Assembly (NCBI GenBank): GCA_036502295.1
Contig: DASXYU010000126.1
Span: 1-16,566 of the forward strand
Direction: 5' to 3'
Source of the DNA: DASXYU01 sp036502295
GTDB taxonomy: Bacteria > Actinomycetota > Actinomycetes > Mycobacteriales > Jatrophihabitantaceae
DNA: 16,566 nt
This document shows positions 5,665-12,730 of the stretch, one piece after another. The stretch's first letter is position 1. Each line of letters starts with the position of its first letter. The translations under genes were made by a program, and so were the position numbers. A model generated the notes under the pieces. The model searched no databases, had not been told where the DNA came from, and worked only from the letters and a program-made list of their open reading frames with translations.

Positions 5665-8565
5665 TTACGAGCAGCCGCTCGTCGATCCGCAGCCCTCGCA
5701 GACGAAGCAGCTTCCCGCTCGCTGCATCTTGGTTCCGCAGCTCATGCACAGCGGCGCATCCGCGGCGCTACCGATCAGCGACTCGATGAGTTCCGCTGAG
5801 GTATGCACCTGCACCGGAACCGGTACCGCGGTGGTTTCGACACGTGCTTCGCGCTCCTCAACCACCGTGGTCTCGATCGGGGCCGACTGCGCCAGCGTCT
5901 CGAAGTCGTCCTCGTCGGACGCCTCCTCGATCGCGGCGTAGGAACCGGTCTCGAGCTGACGGGAACGCTCGTCGGCGGTGAAGATGCCGATCGCGGCGCG
6001 GGTGTCGAACGGCAGGTGATCCAGCGCCAGGCGACGGAAGATGTAGTCCATCACCGACTGCGCCATGCGGATGTCCGGGTCGTCGGTCATGCCAGCCGGC
6101 TCGAACCGCATGTTGGTGAACTTCTGCACGTAGGTCTCCAGCGGAACCCCGTGCTGCAGCGCCACCGAGATCGCGATCGAGAAGGCGTCCATCACGCCGG
6201 CCAGCGTCGAACCCTGCTTGCCGAGCTTGAGGAAGACCTCGCCCAGACCGTCATCCGGGTAGGAGCCCGCGGTCATGTAACCCTCAGCACCACCGACCGA
6301 GAAACTTGTCGTCACCGACGGACGCGACTTCGGCAGACGCTTGCGGGTCGGGCGGTACTCGACGACGGCCGCAGGCGCCGAGGTCGCAACCTCCGTCTTC
6401 TTCGCCTCCTTGCCCGCAGACAGCGGCTGACCGACCTTGCAGTTGTCGCGGTAGACCGCCAGCGCCTTCAGGCCGAGCTTCCAGCCTTCGTAGTAGACGT
6501 CCGCGATGTCTTCGACGGTGGCCGACTCCGGCAGGTTCACCGTCTTGGAGATCGCGCCCGAGAGGAACGGCTGGGTCGCCGCCATCATCCGGACGTGCCC
6601 CATCGGCTTGATGGCGCGCGCACCCATCGCGCAGTCGAAGACCTCGTAATGCTCAAGACGCAGACCCGGCGCATCGATGACGTGGCCGTGCTCAGCGATG
6701 AACTCGACGATCGCCTCGACCTGCTCGTCCTGGTAGCCCAGAGCCTTGAGTGCGCGAGGCACGGTCTGGTTGACGATCTGCATCGATCCGCCGCCGACGA
6801 GCTTCTTGAACTTCACCAGCGCGAGGTCCGGCTCGATGCCCGTGGTGTCGCAGTCCATCATCAAGCCGATGGTGCCGGTGGGCGCCAGCAGCGAGGCCTG
6901 CGCGTTGCGCCAGCCGTTGGTCTCGCCGATCTTGTTGCCGAGTTCCCACTGCTCCCCGGCCGCCTCGAAGATCTCCCGGTCGACGACGCTCACCGCACGC
7001 GCCTGGTCGTTCGCCGCGGCGTGCTTGCGCATCACCCGGGCGTGAGCCTTCGCGTTGCGGGCGAAGCCGGCGTACGGGCCGACCACACCGGCGAGCTCCG
7101 CCGAGCGGCGGTAGGCCGCACCGGTCATCAGCGAGGTGATGGAGGCGGCGATCGCGCGTCCACCCTCGGAGTCGTAGGCGTGACCTGATGCCATCAGCAG
7201 CGCACCGAGGTTCGCGTAACCGACACCCAGCTGCCGGTAGTCGCGGGTGTTGCGTGTGATCGGCTCGGTCGGGAAGTCGGCGAAGCTGATCGAGATGTCC
7301 ATCGCCGTGATGATCAGCTCAACCGCCTTGGTGAACCTCGCGATGTCGAAGCTGAAATCGCTGTTGAGGAACTTCAGCAGGTTCAGCGACGCGAGGTTGC
7401 AGGACGTGTTGTCCAGGCTCATGTACTCCGAGCAGGGGTTGGACGCCGTGATGCGCCCGGTCTCGGGGTTGGTGTGCCAGTCGTTGATCGTGTCGTCGTA
7501 CTGGATGCCCGGATCCGCGCACTCCCACGCAGCCTTGGCGATCTTGGCGAAGAGCTCCTTGGCGTCGACGGTTTCGATCACCTCGTGCGTGCTGCGTGCG
7601 CGCAGCCCGAACTCGCGTCCTTCTTCCACAGCGCGCATGAACTCGTCGGTGACGCGCACCGAGTTGTTCGCGTTCTGGTACTGGACGCTGGCGATGTCCT
7701 TGCCACCGAGGTCCATGTCGTAGCCGGCGTCGCGCAGGACGCGGATCTTGTCCTCTTCGCGGGCCTTGGTCTCGATGAACTCTTCGATGTCGGGGTGGTC
7801 GACGTCCAGCACGACCATCTTCGCGGCACGACGGGTAGCACCGCCGGACTTGATGGTGCCGGCGGAGGCATCAGCGCCGCGCATGAAGCTCACCGGACCG
7901 GAGGCGGTGCCGCCGGAGGAGAGCAGTTCCTTACTCGATCGGATGCGCGAGAGGTTGAGCCCCGCACCGGAACCACCCTTGAAGATCAGGCCCTCTTCGC
8001 GATACCAGTTCAGGATCGAGTCCATCTGGTCGTCGACCGAGAGGATGAAGCAGGCGCTCACCTGCTGCGGCGACGTGGTGCCGACGTTGAACCAGACCGG
8101 CGAGTTGAAGCTGAAGACCTGGTGCAGCAGCATCCAGGTGAGTTCGTGCTCGAAGATCTCAGCATCGGCGGGCGCTCTGAAGTAGCCGTAGAGCTCGCCA
8201 CCCTCGCGGTACTTGTGCACCACACGGTCGATGAGCTGGCGCAGGGACCACTCGCGCTGCTCAGTGCCGACGGCACCACGGAAGTACTTGGTGGTCACGA
8301 TGTTGGCGGCGTTCACCGACCAGAAGTCGGGGAACTCCACACCGCGCTGCTCGAAGTTGATGGAACCGTCACGCCAGTTGGTCATGACGACATCGCGACG
8401 TTCCCACGTCACTTCGGAGTACGGGTGCACACCTTCAGTGGTGTAAACCCGCTCGATCACCAGGCCGTCGGCCGGGTAACGCGGCAACAGCGTCTCGTTC
8501 CGGGTCTCGCTCTGTGCCGCCTGGTCGGTCTCGGCACCTGCTTGCTTGTCGATCGCCTCGGTCAT
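5665..8565 (-). CDS. nrdJ: Vitamin B12-dependent (class II) ribonucleoside-diphosphate reductase, 966 aa
   Basis: Reduces ribonucleotides to deoxyribonucleotides using adenosylcobalamin as the radical source, so it needs no oxygen and no small subunit. The catalytic set is complete: C172 in VSACFIL and C389 in TSCNLASLNL form the redox pair, while N376, C378 and E380 in NPCSE carry the thiyl radical and its helpers. The barrel loop LLAPTGTIGLMMD follows in the second half. The C-terminus is a cysteine-rich tail (C940, C943, C953, C956, C959, C965; ending GCGSTSGCS), which in this family relays electrons to the active site. Length is normal and there is no intein. ATG 8565 is preceded by GAGGGAGAAG. 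It lies 106 bp after nrdR in the same direction, the usual nrdR-nrdJ order in Streptomyces, and is probably repressed by NrdR through the promoter upstream of nrdR. No class I reductase genes are in the window. Confidence 0.97.
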   Translation of the reverse strand: MTEAIDKQAGAETDQAAQSETRNETLLPRYPADGLVIERVYTTEGVHPYSEVTWERRDVVMTNWRDGSINFEQRGVEFPDFWSVNAANIVTTKYFRGAVGTEQREWSLRQLIDRVVHKYREGGELYGYFRAPADAEIFEHELTWMLLHQVFSFNSPVWFNVGTTSPQQVSACFILSVDDQMDSILNWYREEGLIFKGGSGAGLNLSRIRSSKELLSSGGTASGPVSFMRGADASAGTIKSGGATRRAAKMVVLDVDHPDIEEFIETKAREEDKIRVLRDAGYDMDLGGKDIASVQYQNANNSVRVTDEFMRAVEEGREFGLRARSTHEVIETVDAKELFAKIAKAAWECADPGIQYDDTINDWHTNPETGRITASNPCSEYMSLDNTSCNLASLNLLKFLNSDFSFDIARFTKAVELIITAMDISISFADFPTEPITRNTRDYRQLGVGYANLGALLMASGHAYDSEGGRAIAASITSLMTGAAYRRSAELAGVVGPYAGFARNAKAHARVMRKHAAANDQARAVSVVDREIFEAAGEQWELGNKIGETNGWRNAQASLLAPTGTIGLMMDCDTTGIEPDLALVKFKKLVGGGSMQIVNQTVPRALKALGYQDEQVEAIVEFIAEHGHVIDAPGLRLEHYEVFDCAMGARAIKPMGHVRMMAATQPFLSGAISKTVNLPESATVEDIADVYYEGWKLGLKALAVYRDNCKVGQPLSAGKEAKKTEVATSAPAAVVEYRPTRKRLPKSRPSVTTSFSVGGAEGYMTAGSYPDDGLGEVFLKLGKQGSTLAGVMDAFSIAISVALQHGVPLETYVQKFTNMRFEPAGMTDDPDIRMAQSVMDYIFRRLALDHLPFDTRAAIGIFTADERSRQLETGSYAAIEEASDEDDFETLAQSAPIETTVVEEREARVETTAVPVPVQVHTSAELIESLIGSAADAPLCMSCGTKMQRAGSCFVCEGCGSTSGCS

Positions 8566-8671
8566 GGCGCTTCTCCCTCGATCAGTTCAATACTTGCTGG
8601 CTATTAGTGCTGGTGTTTCTGGTGTTGCGAGGTCTGGTCGTGCTTCTGCTGCAAGTACCGGGATCGCCCGG

Positions 8672-9160
8672 TCAGGTCTGTTTTGGCTCGGCCGCGGCCG
8701 AACGGCTGTGTTCTTCTTGGCTGCTGCGCAGCGCCACGATCGCCTTCTCGAAGTCGTCCACCGAGCTGAATGCCTGGTAGACGGAGGCGAAGCGAAGGTA
8801 GGCCACCTCGTCGAGACAGCGCAGCGGCTCGAGGATGGCAAGGCCAACCTCGTCGCTGTGCACCTCGGCACGCCCCATGGCGCGCACCGACTCCTCCACG
8901 GTCTGCGCGAGTTGCGCAAGCGCGTCCTCATCCACCGGACGCCCCTGGCAGGCCTTCCGCACGCCGCCGAGAACCTTGTCCCGGCTGAACGACTCGCTGA
9001 CGCCGCTGCGCTTGATCACCGCGAGAGTGGCCTCTTCAACAGTCGTGAACCGACGGCCACAGCTTTGGCAGGAACGCCGGCGACGGATCACCTGGCCCTC
9101 GTCAGCCTCGCGGGAGTCGACCACGCGGGAATCGGAGTGGCGGCAGTACGGACACCGCAT
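8672..9160 (-). CDS. nrdR: Transcriptional repressor NrdR, 162 aa
   Basis: Represses ribonucleotide reductase genes when dATP/ATP levels report enough precursor. The N-terminal zinc ribbon is intact, with C3, C6, C31 and C34 (MRCPYC and CQSC) and the basic RRRR stretch between the pairs. An ATP-cone domain occupies about residues 46-136 (VIKRSG to VYQAF). The tail after 145 is short and polar. Start 9160 gives the canonical MRCPYC beginning and has AAGGGAGAG upstream; an in-frame start at 9211 would add 17 residues and pass over this ribosome binding site. It heads a two-gene operon with nrdJ. The promoter and two NrdR-box-like sites lie about 200-250 bp upstream, so autoregulation is likely. 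Confidence 0.97.
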   Translation of the reverse strand: MRCPYCRHSDSRVVDSREADEGQVIRRRRSCQSCGRRFTTVEEATLAVIKRSGVSESFSRDKVLGGVRKACQGRPVDEDALAQLAQTVEESVRAMGRAEVHSDEVGLAILEPLRCLDEVAYLRFASVYQAFSSVDDFEKAIVALRSSQEEHSRSAAAEPKQT

Positions 9161-9225
9161 GGCACTCTCCCTTCTCACGTCTGTGATCGCGCTTGCGCTC
9201 AACAGGCTCAATCGGCTCGGATACC

Positions 9226-9241
9226 CCGGCGCAAGCGCCGG
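9226..9241 (-). other. Hairpin in the nrdR leader
   Basis: CCGGCGC (9226-9232) and GCGCCGG (9235-9241) flank AA, giving a stable stem in the transcript. Its core GCGCAAGCGC (9229-9238) is also the exact complement of GCGCTTGCGC at 9189-9198, so a longer-range pairing could replace the local hairpin. It has no T-tract in the nrdR direction, so a simple terminator is unlikely. Confidence 0.55.
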
Positions 9242-9262
9242 ATCTCTCTCGCCTCGTTCGCG

Positions 9263-9345
9263 TGTGGATGAATCTGGGGATTAACCGCCGCCGACTGTGG
9301 AAATCTGCCTCTGCCGGTGGACGACCAAACCCAATCTGTGGACGA
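9263..9345 (-). promoter_or_regulatory. Cluster of DnaA-box-like sites
   Basis: Read on the nrdR strand, TCATCCACA (9263-9271), ATTTCCACA (9296-9304) and TCGTCCACA (9337-9345) each differ at one position from TT(A/T/G)TCCACA. A weaker TCGTCCACC lies at 9316-9324. All point the same way. DnaA is known to bind and regulate the E. coli nrdAB promoter; a similar role here is inference. Confidence 0.45.
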
Positions 9346-9360
9346 ACAACAACGGTGTAA

Positions 9361-9376
9361 CTACTACATCTAGGGG
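9361..9376. promoter_or_regulatory. NrdR box 1
   Basis: CTACTACATCTAGGGG matches all six core positions (C, A, A, T, T, G) of the NrdR box consensus acaCwAtATaTwGtgt, though its outer bases are poor. It covers the predicted transcription start of nrdR. Confidence 0.6.
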
Positions 9377-9380
9377 TGCA

Positions 9381-9409
9381 ACGCTAAGGCTGAACAAGCT
9401 GTTCCGCAA
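9381..9409 (-). promoter_or_regulatory. Predicted nrdR-nrdJ promoter
   Basis: On the minus strand, TTGCGG (9409-9404) is followed by a 17-bp spacer and TAGCGT (9386-9381). The -10 fits the actinobacterial TAnnnT pattern and is identical to the predicted lexA -10. The two NrdR-box-like sites lie either side of the -10, as expected for a repressed promoter. Confidence 0.55.
9392..9407. promoter_or_regulatory. NrdR box 2, imperfect
   Basis: GAACAAGCTGTTCCGC keeps four of the six core NrdR box positions and lies 31 bp (three helical turns) from box 1, the usual spacing of paired NrdR boxes. It overlaps the spacer and -35 of the predicted promoter. The GAACA/TGTTC arms also recall a LexA site, but their spacing is one base too long. 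Confidence 0.4.
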
Positions 9410-9451
9410 CTACCGCCGCCACCAAATCTCGTCGGCGTGTCGCGCCGGAGA

Positions 9452-9961
9452 TCAGCGGGTCCTGAGCACCTGGCCGGCAATCAACTCGACACCGGAGATG
9501 CCGTTGACCTGCTGGAGGTCGGCGATCTCAGCGCGTGGGTCCCGGTTCGGCGCGAGACGCGAGGCGATTGCCCACAGCGTGTCGCCCGGCTGGACCGTCA
9601 CTTCGGCAGGCACCGACGCACCGGCTCCCTGTGTCCCCGGAGGGCCAGATACGGCGGCCACAGTGACAAGCAGGACGCCGACGGCGAGGACGAAGCCGAC
9701 GAGGACCGTGATGCCTCTCCGCGTGAGCCGCAGCGGGCTGCCCAGCGGTGTCGCGCGTACGGGCGCCGCCTGCAGCCGCCGCAGGGGTGCCGTCGTCGGC
9801 ACCGACCAGCTCTCCTCAGAGGCGGGGATCGCCCGAAGGTGCCTGCGCTGCGGTGCTGGCACGGGGAACGGCACAGGCGCGAGGGCCAGCGCGTTGCTGC
9901 CGCTGGTGCGTGCCTGCGGCGGGATGTAGACCTCGGGCGCAAGTTCGGTAGCGACGGACAT
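9452..9961 (-). CDS. chiZ: ChiZ-like LysM membrane protein, SOS-linked cell-division/wall regulator, 169 aa
   Basis: A single-pass membrane protein with a cytoplasmic Pro/Ala-rich N-terminus (1-80), one transmembrane helix (about 83-105, ITVLVGFVLAVGVLLVTVAAV) and an external LysM domain (119-168, VTVQPGDTLWAIASRLAP to ELIAGQVLRTR) that binds peptidoglycan. Length, topology and its place divergent from lexA and ahead of nrdR match ChiZ (Rv2719c) of M. tuberculosis, which is SOS-induced and halts division; DivS of Corynebacterium has the same setting. Whether it has wall hydrolase activity cannot be judged: there is no recognisable catalytic domain besides LysM. Start 9961 is set by AGGAG seven bases upstream. 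An ATG at 9982 would overlap that ribosome binding site. A perfect SOS box lies 33 bp upstream of the start. Confidence 0.8.
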   Translation of the reverse strand: MSVATELAPEVYIPPQARTSGSNALALAPVPFPVPAPQRRHLRAIPASEESWSVPTTAPLRRLQAAPVRATPLGSPLRLTRRGITVLVGFVLAVGVLLVTVAAVSGPPGTQGAGASVPAEVTVQPGDTLWAIASRLAPNRDPRAEIADLQQVNGISGVELIAGQVLRTR

Positions 9962-9994
9962 CGGCGGACTCCTAACCTTCAACTGCTTGTTTAG

Positions 9995-10010
9995 TCGAAC
10001 AGCCGTTCGA
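9995..10010. promoter_or_regulatory. LexA (SOS) box, perfect
   Basis: TCGAACAGCCGTTCGA is an exact match to the actinobacterial TCGAAC-N4-GTTCGA operator. It lies on the chiZ side of the divergent region and should control that gene. Confidence 0.92.
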
Positions 10011-10026
10011 TCGAACAGCTGTCTTA
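10011..10026. promoter_or_regulatory. Degenerate LexA site adjoining the perfect box
   Basis: TCGAACAGCTGTCTTA has an intact left half and a decayed right half. It abuts the perfect box with no gap, 16 bp centre to centre, and could give cooperative binding or be a relic. Confidence 0.45.
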
Positions 10027-10064
10027 ATATGTACCAGCAGGGTCCGACAATTCAAGCGACACGA

Positions 10065-10108
10065 CCGAAATTCTTCGAACAGGTGTTTGATGTCGTTCGA
10101 AATTTCGG
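10065..10108. repeat. Inverted repeat spanning the lexA promoter
   Basis: CCGAAATTCTTCGAAC (10065-10080) and GTTCGAAATTTCGG (10095-10108) are inverted copies differing by a 2-nt insertion, 14 bp apart. The arms include LexA half-sites and frame the lexA -35, so the whole may be an extended operator. Confidence 0.6.
10075..10090. promoter_or_regulatory. LexA (SOS) box at the lexA promoter
   Basis: TCGAACAGGTGTTTGA matches 11 of the 12 conserved operator bases. It overlaps the predicted lexA -35, the expected place for autorepression. Further half-sites GTTCGA (10095-10100) and TCGAAC (10126-10131) lie downstream of it. Confidence 0.85.
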
Positions 10109-10115
10109 CTAGCGT
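10087..10115 (+). promoter_or_regulatory. Predicted lexA promoter
   Basis: TTGATG (10087-10092), a 17-bp spacer and TAGCGT (10110-10115) form a good actinobacterial sigma-A-type promoter. Transcription would start near 10122, giving a leader of about 24 nt with the AGAGAGAGG ribosome binding site. Confidence 0.65.
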
Positions 10116-10145
10116 GGCCTCAGATTCGAACAGAGAGAGGCGACG

Positions 10146-10898
10146 ATGTCCGACGAGACGATGTCCGAAAAAGAGGCGCCGAAACGCTCGGCCGGGCGCC
10201 CGAAGGTGACCGAGCTCCCCGATCCACAGACGGGGCTCACCCACCGTCAGCAGGCGATCCTCGATGTCATCCGCGACTCCGTCGAACGCCGCGGCTACCC
10301 GCCGAGCATTCGTGAGATCTGCGAATCCGCCGGCCTGGCGTCCACCTCGAGCGTGGCGCACCAGCTCCAGATGCTGGAGCGCAAGGGCTACCTACGGCGC
10401 GACCCGAACCGTCCCAGAGCCGTCGACGTCCGCCAAGCGCCGGTCAGCGACGAAGACGCACCGGAGAAGCCGAAGGCGGCCCGCCGCGCCCTGGCGGTAG
10501 CCGAGGACGCCCCTAGCGGCGACGCACCTGTCTACGTCCCGCTCGTGGGGCGCATCGCGGCAGGCGGGCCGATCCTCGCCGAGCAGGCGATCGAAGAGGT
10601 CATGCCGCTACCGAAGTCGCTCGTCGGCGAAGGAAGTCTCTTCATGCTCAAGGTGGTCGGCGAGTCGATGATCGACGCGGCGATCGCCGACGGCGACTGG
10701 GTGGTTGTGCGTCAACAGCCCACCGCCGAGAACGGTGACATCGTCGCCGCGATGATCGACGGCGAGGCCACGGTGAAGACGTTCCGCCGACGCGACGGTC
10801 ATGTCTGGCTCATGCCGCACAACCCCGCCTTCTCCCCCATCCTCGGGGACGAGGCAACCGTTCTCGGAAAGGTCGTCACAGTTCTGCGCAAGCTCTAG
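10146..10898 (+). CDS. lexA: LexA repressor, SOS master regulator, 250 aa
   Basis: Represses DNA-damage genes and cleaves itself when stimulated by RecA filaments. The N-terminal winged helix-turn-helix spans about 31-92, with the recognition region SIREICESAGLASTSSVAHQL at 54-74. A charged linker (95-127) joins it to the S24-type protease domain. The self-cleavage bond is A139-G140 in GRIAAGGP, with catalytic S174 (GESMID) and K211 (ATVKTF) both present. The linker and N-terminal tail make it longer than the E. coli protein, as is common in actinobacteria. ATG 10146 has AGAGAGAGG five bases upstream; a second in-frame ATG at 10161 is possible but lacks one. It is autoregulated through the SOS box over its promoter and divergent from the chiZ-like gene. 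A hairpin terminator follows its stop. Confidence 0.97.
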   Translation: MSDETMSEKEAPKRSAGRPKVTELPDPQTGLTHRQQAILDVIRDSVERRGYPPSIREICESAGLASTSSVAHQLQMLERKGYLRRDPNRPRAVDVRQAPVSDEDAPEKPKAARRALAVAEDAPSGDAPVYVPLVGRIAAGGPILAEQAIEEVMPLPKSLVGEGSLFMLKVVGESMIDAAIADGDWVVVRQQPTAENGDIVAAMIDGEATVKTFRRRDGHVWLMPHNPAFSPILGDEATVLGKVVTVLRKL

Positions 10899-10919
10899 CC
10901 CCGCCACTCCTACGGCATG

Positions 10920-10951
10920 CGAAAGGCCCGGACGGACGTCCGGGCCTTTCG
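10920..10951. terminator. Bidirectional terminator between lexA and tatA
   Basis: A 14-bp perfect stem, CGAAAGGCCCGGAC (10920-10933) with its complement at 10938-10951 and a GGAC loop. The stem's outer A/T bases supply CTTT on both strands. It lies 21 bp after the lexA stop and 29 bp after the tatA stop, so it can serve both convergent transcripts. Confidence 0.9.
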
Positions 10952-10980
10952 TGAACTCTGGACAGCTACTGAACTGGCAG

Positions 10981-11283
10981 CTATTGGGCCGCGTCGCTCT
11001 CCGACCGAGTCTCGGGAACCTCTGCAGGTTCCGGCAGAACCTCGGGTGCCACAGGTGCCTCGGCGGGGGGCATCACCGACGGGGTGGCGTCACCGGCCGC
11101 GTCAGCCCTGGCGGCCTCGCGTGCCTTGTCGTCCTCGGTCAGACCCTTCATCTCGGTCTTGAAGATCCGCAGTGAGCGGCCGACCGAACGCGCGGCGTCC
11201 GGCAGCTTGCGATAGCCGAAGAGCACGACCACGACGATCGCGAGGACGAGCCAATGAGAAGGACGATCCCAGCCGGAAAACAT
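10981..11283 (-). CDS. tatA: Sec-independent translocase subunit TatA, 100 aa
   Basis: A pore-forming subunit of the twin-arginine pathway, which exports folded proteins. The short N-terminus is followed by a transmembrane helix (about 9-23, SHWLVLAIVVVVLFG), the FG hinge (22-23), and the amphipathic helix with KLPDAARSVGRSLRIFKTEMKG (26-47), all typical of TatA. The rest (48-100) is a disordered Pro/Ala/Glu-rich tail. TatB is the main alternative, but hinge and helix length favour TatA. It is the last gene of the miaA-dapF-hflX operon, starting 4 bp after the hflX stop, so its ribosome binding site would lie within the hflX end and is weak. No tatC is in the window. A hairpin terminator follows. 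Confidence 0.88.
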   Translation of the reverse strand: MFSGWDRPSHWLVLAIVVVVLFGYRKLPDAARSVGRSLRIFKTEMKGLTEDDKAREAARADAAGDATPSVMPPAEAPVAPEVLPEPAEVPETRSESDAAQ

Positions 11284-11287
11284 GGCT

Positions 11288-12730
11288 CTAGCCTACGCCA
11301 GCTGCCGTCTCGTCGTGCACTGCGAACTCGCTCAGCTGAGCAGCTAGGCCAGGATTCACCCTGGCGTGCAGCAGCGTGCCCGTCTCGGTGTGCTCGCTGC
11401 CCAGCACTTCGGCCTCCTGATGCAGTCGCGCCACGAGATCTCCGCGGGTGTACGGCAGCAACACCGCAACCGTGGTGTCCGGGCGGGGCATCCGCGCCTC
11501 AATCCTGGCCTGCAGGTCGGCAACGCCCTCCCCCGTCCTCGCCGAGACGAAGATCGCGTCGGGGGCGAGATGTCGCAGCCGCAGCAGCGTCTCCCGCGCG
11601 GCCGCGTCGACCTTGTTGAAGACGAGTTGCTCGGGCACGCCGAGAGCGTCGATCTCACCGAACACCTGCCGGACGGCCCGGATCTGCGCCTCGGGGTCGG
11701 GGTCGCTGGCATCGACCACGTGCAGGATGAGGTCCGCCTCGCCCACCTCTTCAAGCGTGGAGCGAAAGGCTTCCACGAGCTGGGTGGGCAGGTGCCGCAC
11801 GAAACCAACGGTGTCGGCGAGCGTGTAGGGACGGCCGTCCGAGGCTTGGCAGCGCCGCACGGTCGGGTCGAGGGTGGCGAAGAGCGCGTTTTCGACGAGC
11901 ACACCGGCGTCGGTGAAGCGGTTCAGCAACGAGGACTTGCCGGCGTTGGTGTAGCCGGCGAGCACGATGCTCGGCACCTGCCGGTCCTTGCGCTGGGCAC
12001 GCTTGACGTCGCGGCCGGTCTTCATCGCAGCGATCTGCTTGCGCAGCTTCGCCATCCGCGCCGTGATGCGGCGCCGGTCGATCTCGATCTTCGTCTCACC
12101 GGGACCACGACCACCGATACCCACACCGCCGGCGGCACGTCCACCGACCTGCCGGGACAGCGACTCACCCCAACCACGCAGGCGCGGCACGAGGTACTGC
12201 AGCTGCGCGAGTTCGACCTGGGCCTTGCCCTCTCGTGAGCGGGCGTGCTGGGCGAAGATGTCCAGGATCAGCGCCGTCCTGTCGACGACCTTCACCTTCG
12301 TCACCTGCTCGAGCTGTCGCAACTGCGCCGGGCTCAGCTCGCCGTCGCAGACGACGGTGTCGGCGCCTTCGCTGGCCACGACGGAGCGCAACTCTTTCGC
12401 CTTGCCGGAACCGATGTAGGTGGCGGGGTCCGGCTTGTCGCGCCGCTGGATCAGTCCGGCGAGCACCTGGGAACCGGCGGTCTCGGCGAGCCGGCCAAGT
12501 TCTGCGAGGGAGTTCTCGGCCTCGACGAGCGTCCCGGATGTCCACACGCCGACGAGGACGACCCGCTCCAGGCGCAGCTGGCGGTACTCGACCTCGGTGA
12601 CGTCCTGCAGTTCGGTGGAGAGGCCGACGACGCGGCGTAGCGCCTGCCGTTCCTCAAGCTCGTAGCCGCCGGTCGTGTCGTCGGCGCCGTCCTCGATGAG
12701 GTAGCCATCATCGTCGGATCGTTCGGTCAT
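11288..12730 (-). CDS. hflX: Ribosome-associated GTPase HflX, 480 aa
   Basis: A translation-factor-class GTPase that binds the 50S subunit and, in studied bacteria, splits stalled ribosomes after stress. An N-terminal HflX domain (about 55-245, including YIGSGKAKEL and the glycine-rich GGVGIGGRGPGETKIEIDRRRI) is followed by the G domain with GYTNAGKSS (259-267), DTVGF (306-310), NKVD (372-375) and SARTGEG (396-402). The N-terminus has an acidic extension of about 30 residues, common in actinobacterial HflX. Start 12730 is chosen because its ATG overlaps the dapF stop as ATGA, with GAGGCGGG upstream in dapF. A start at 12751 would reach further into dapF for no gain. Translation is probably coupled to dapF, and tatA follows after 4 bp. 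Confidence 0.96.
   Translation of the reverse strand: MTERSDDDGYLIEDGADDTTGGYELEERQALRRVVGLSTELQDVTEVEYRQLRLERVVLVGVWTSGTLVEAENSLAELGRLAETAGSQVLAGLIQRRDKPDPATYIGSGKAKELRSVVASEGADTVVCDGELSPAQLRQLEQVTKVKVVDRTALILDIFAQHARSREGKAQVELAQLQYLVPRLRGWGESLSRQVGGRAAGGVGIGGRGPGETKIEIDRRRITARMAKLRKQIAAMKTGRDVKRAQRKDRQVPSIVLAGYTNAGKSSLLNRFTDAGVLVENALFATLDPTVRRCQASDGRPYTLADTVGFVRHLPTQLVEAFRSTLEEVGEADLILHVVDASDPDPEAQIRAVRQVFGEIDALGVPEQLVFNKVDAAARETLLRLRHLAPDAIFVSARTGEGVADLQARIEARMPRPDTTVAVLLPYTRGDLVARLHQEAEVLGSEHTETGTLLHARVNPGLAAQLSEFAVHDETAAGVG

Larger units (their letters stand above)
9161..9374 (-). promoter_or_regulatory. Long untranslated leader of nrdR
   Basis: If transcription starts near 9374, as the promoter hexamers suggest, nrdR has a leader of roughly 210 nt. 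It contains three or four DnaA-box-like sites in its first half and two self-complementary elements nearer the gene. I see no B12 box or other riboswitch core. No small ORF with a convincing ribosome binding site stood out. Confidence 0.4.

Noticed and set aside
5665..8565. Intein in nrdJ
   Set aside because: Inteins are frequent in ribonucleotide reductases, but the 966-residue protein reads continuously through all active-site motifs.
5803..8607. Two long plus-strand open frames (5803-7188 and 7474-8607)
   Set aside because: Both lie opposite nrdJ, whose catalytic residues are intact; their Arg/Asp/Val/His-rich composition is typical of antisense shadow frames.
9161..9374. Adenosylcobalamin riboswitch ahead of nrdR-nrdJ
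   Set aside because: I looked for the B12 box and the conserved GCC-rich core on the nrdR strand and found neither; the reductase depends on B12, but the leader is not a recognisable B12 switch.
9392..9404. GAACAAGCTGTTC as a LexA box
   Set aside because: GAAC and GTTC are five bases apart instead of four and the flanking TC/GA are missing; its distance from the other site fits a NrdR box better.
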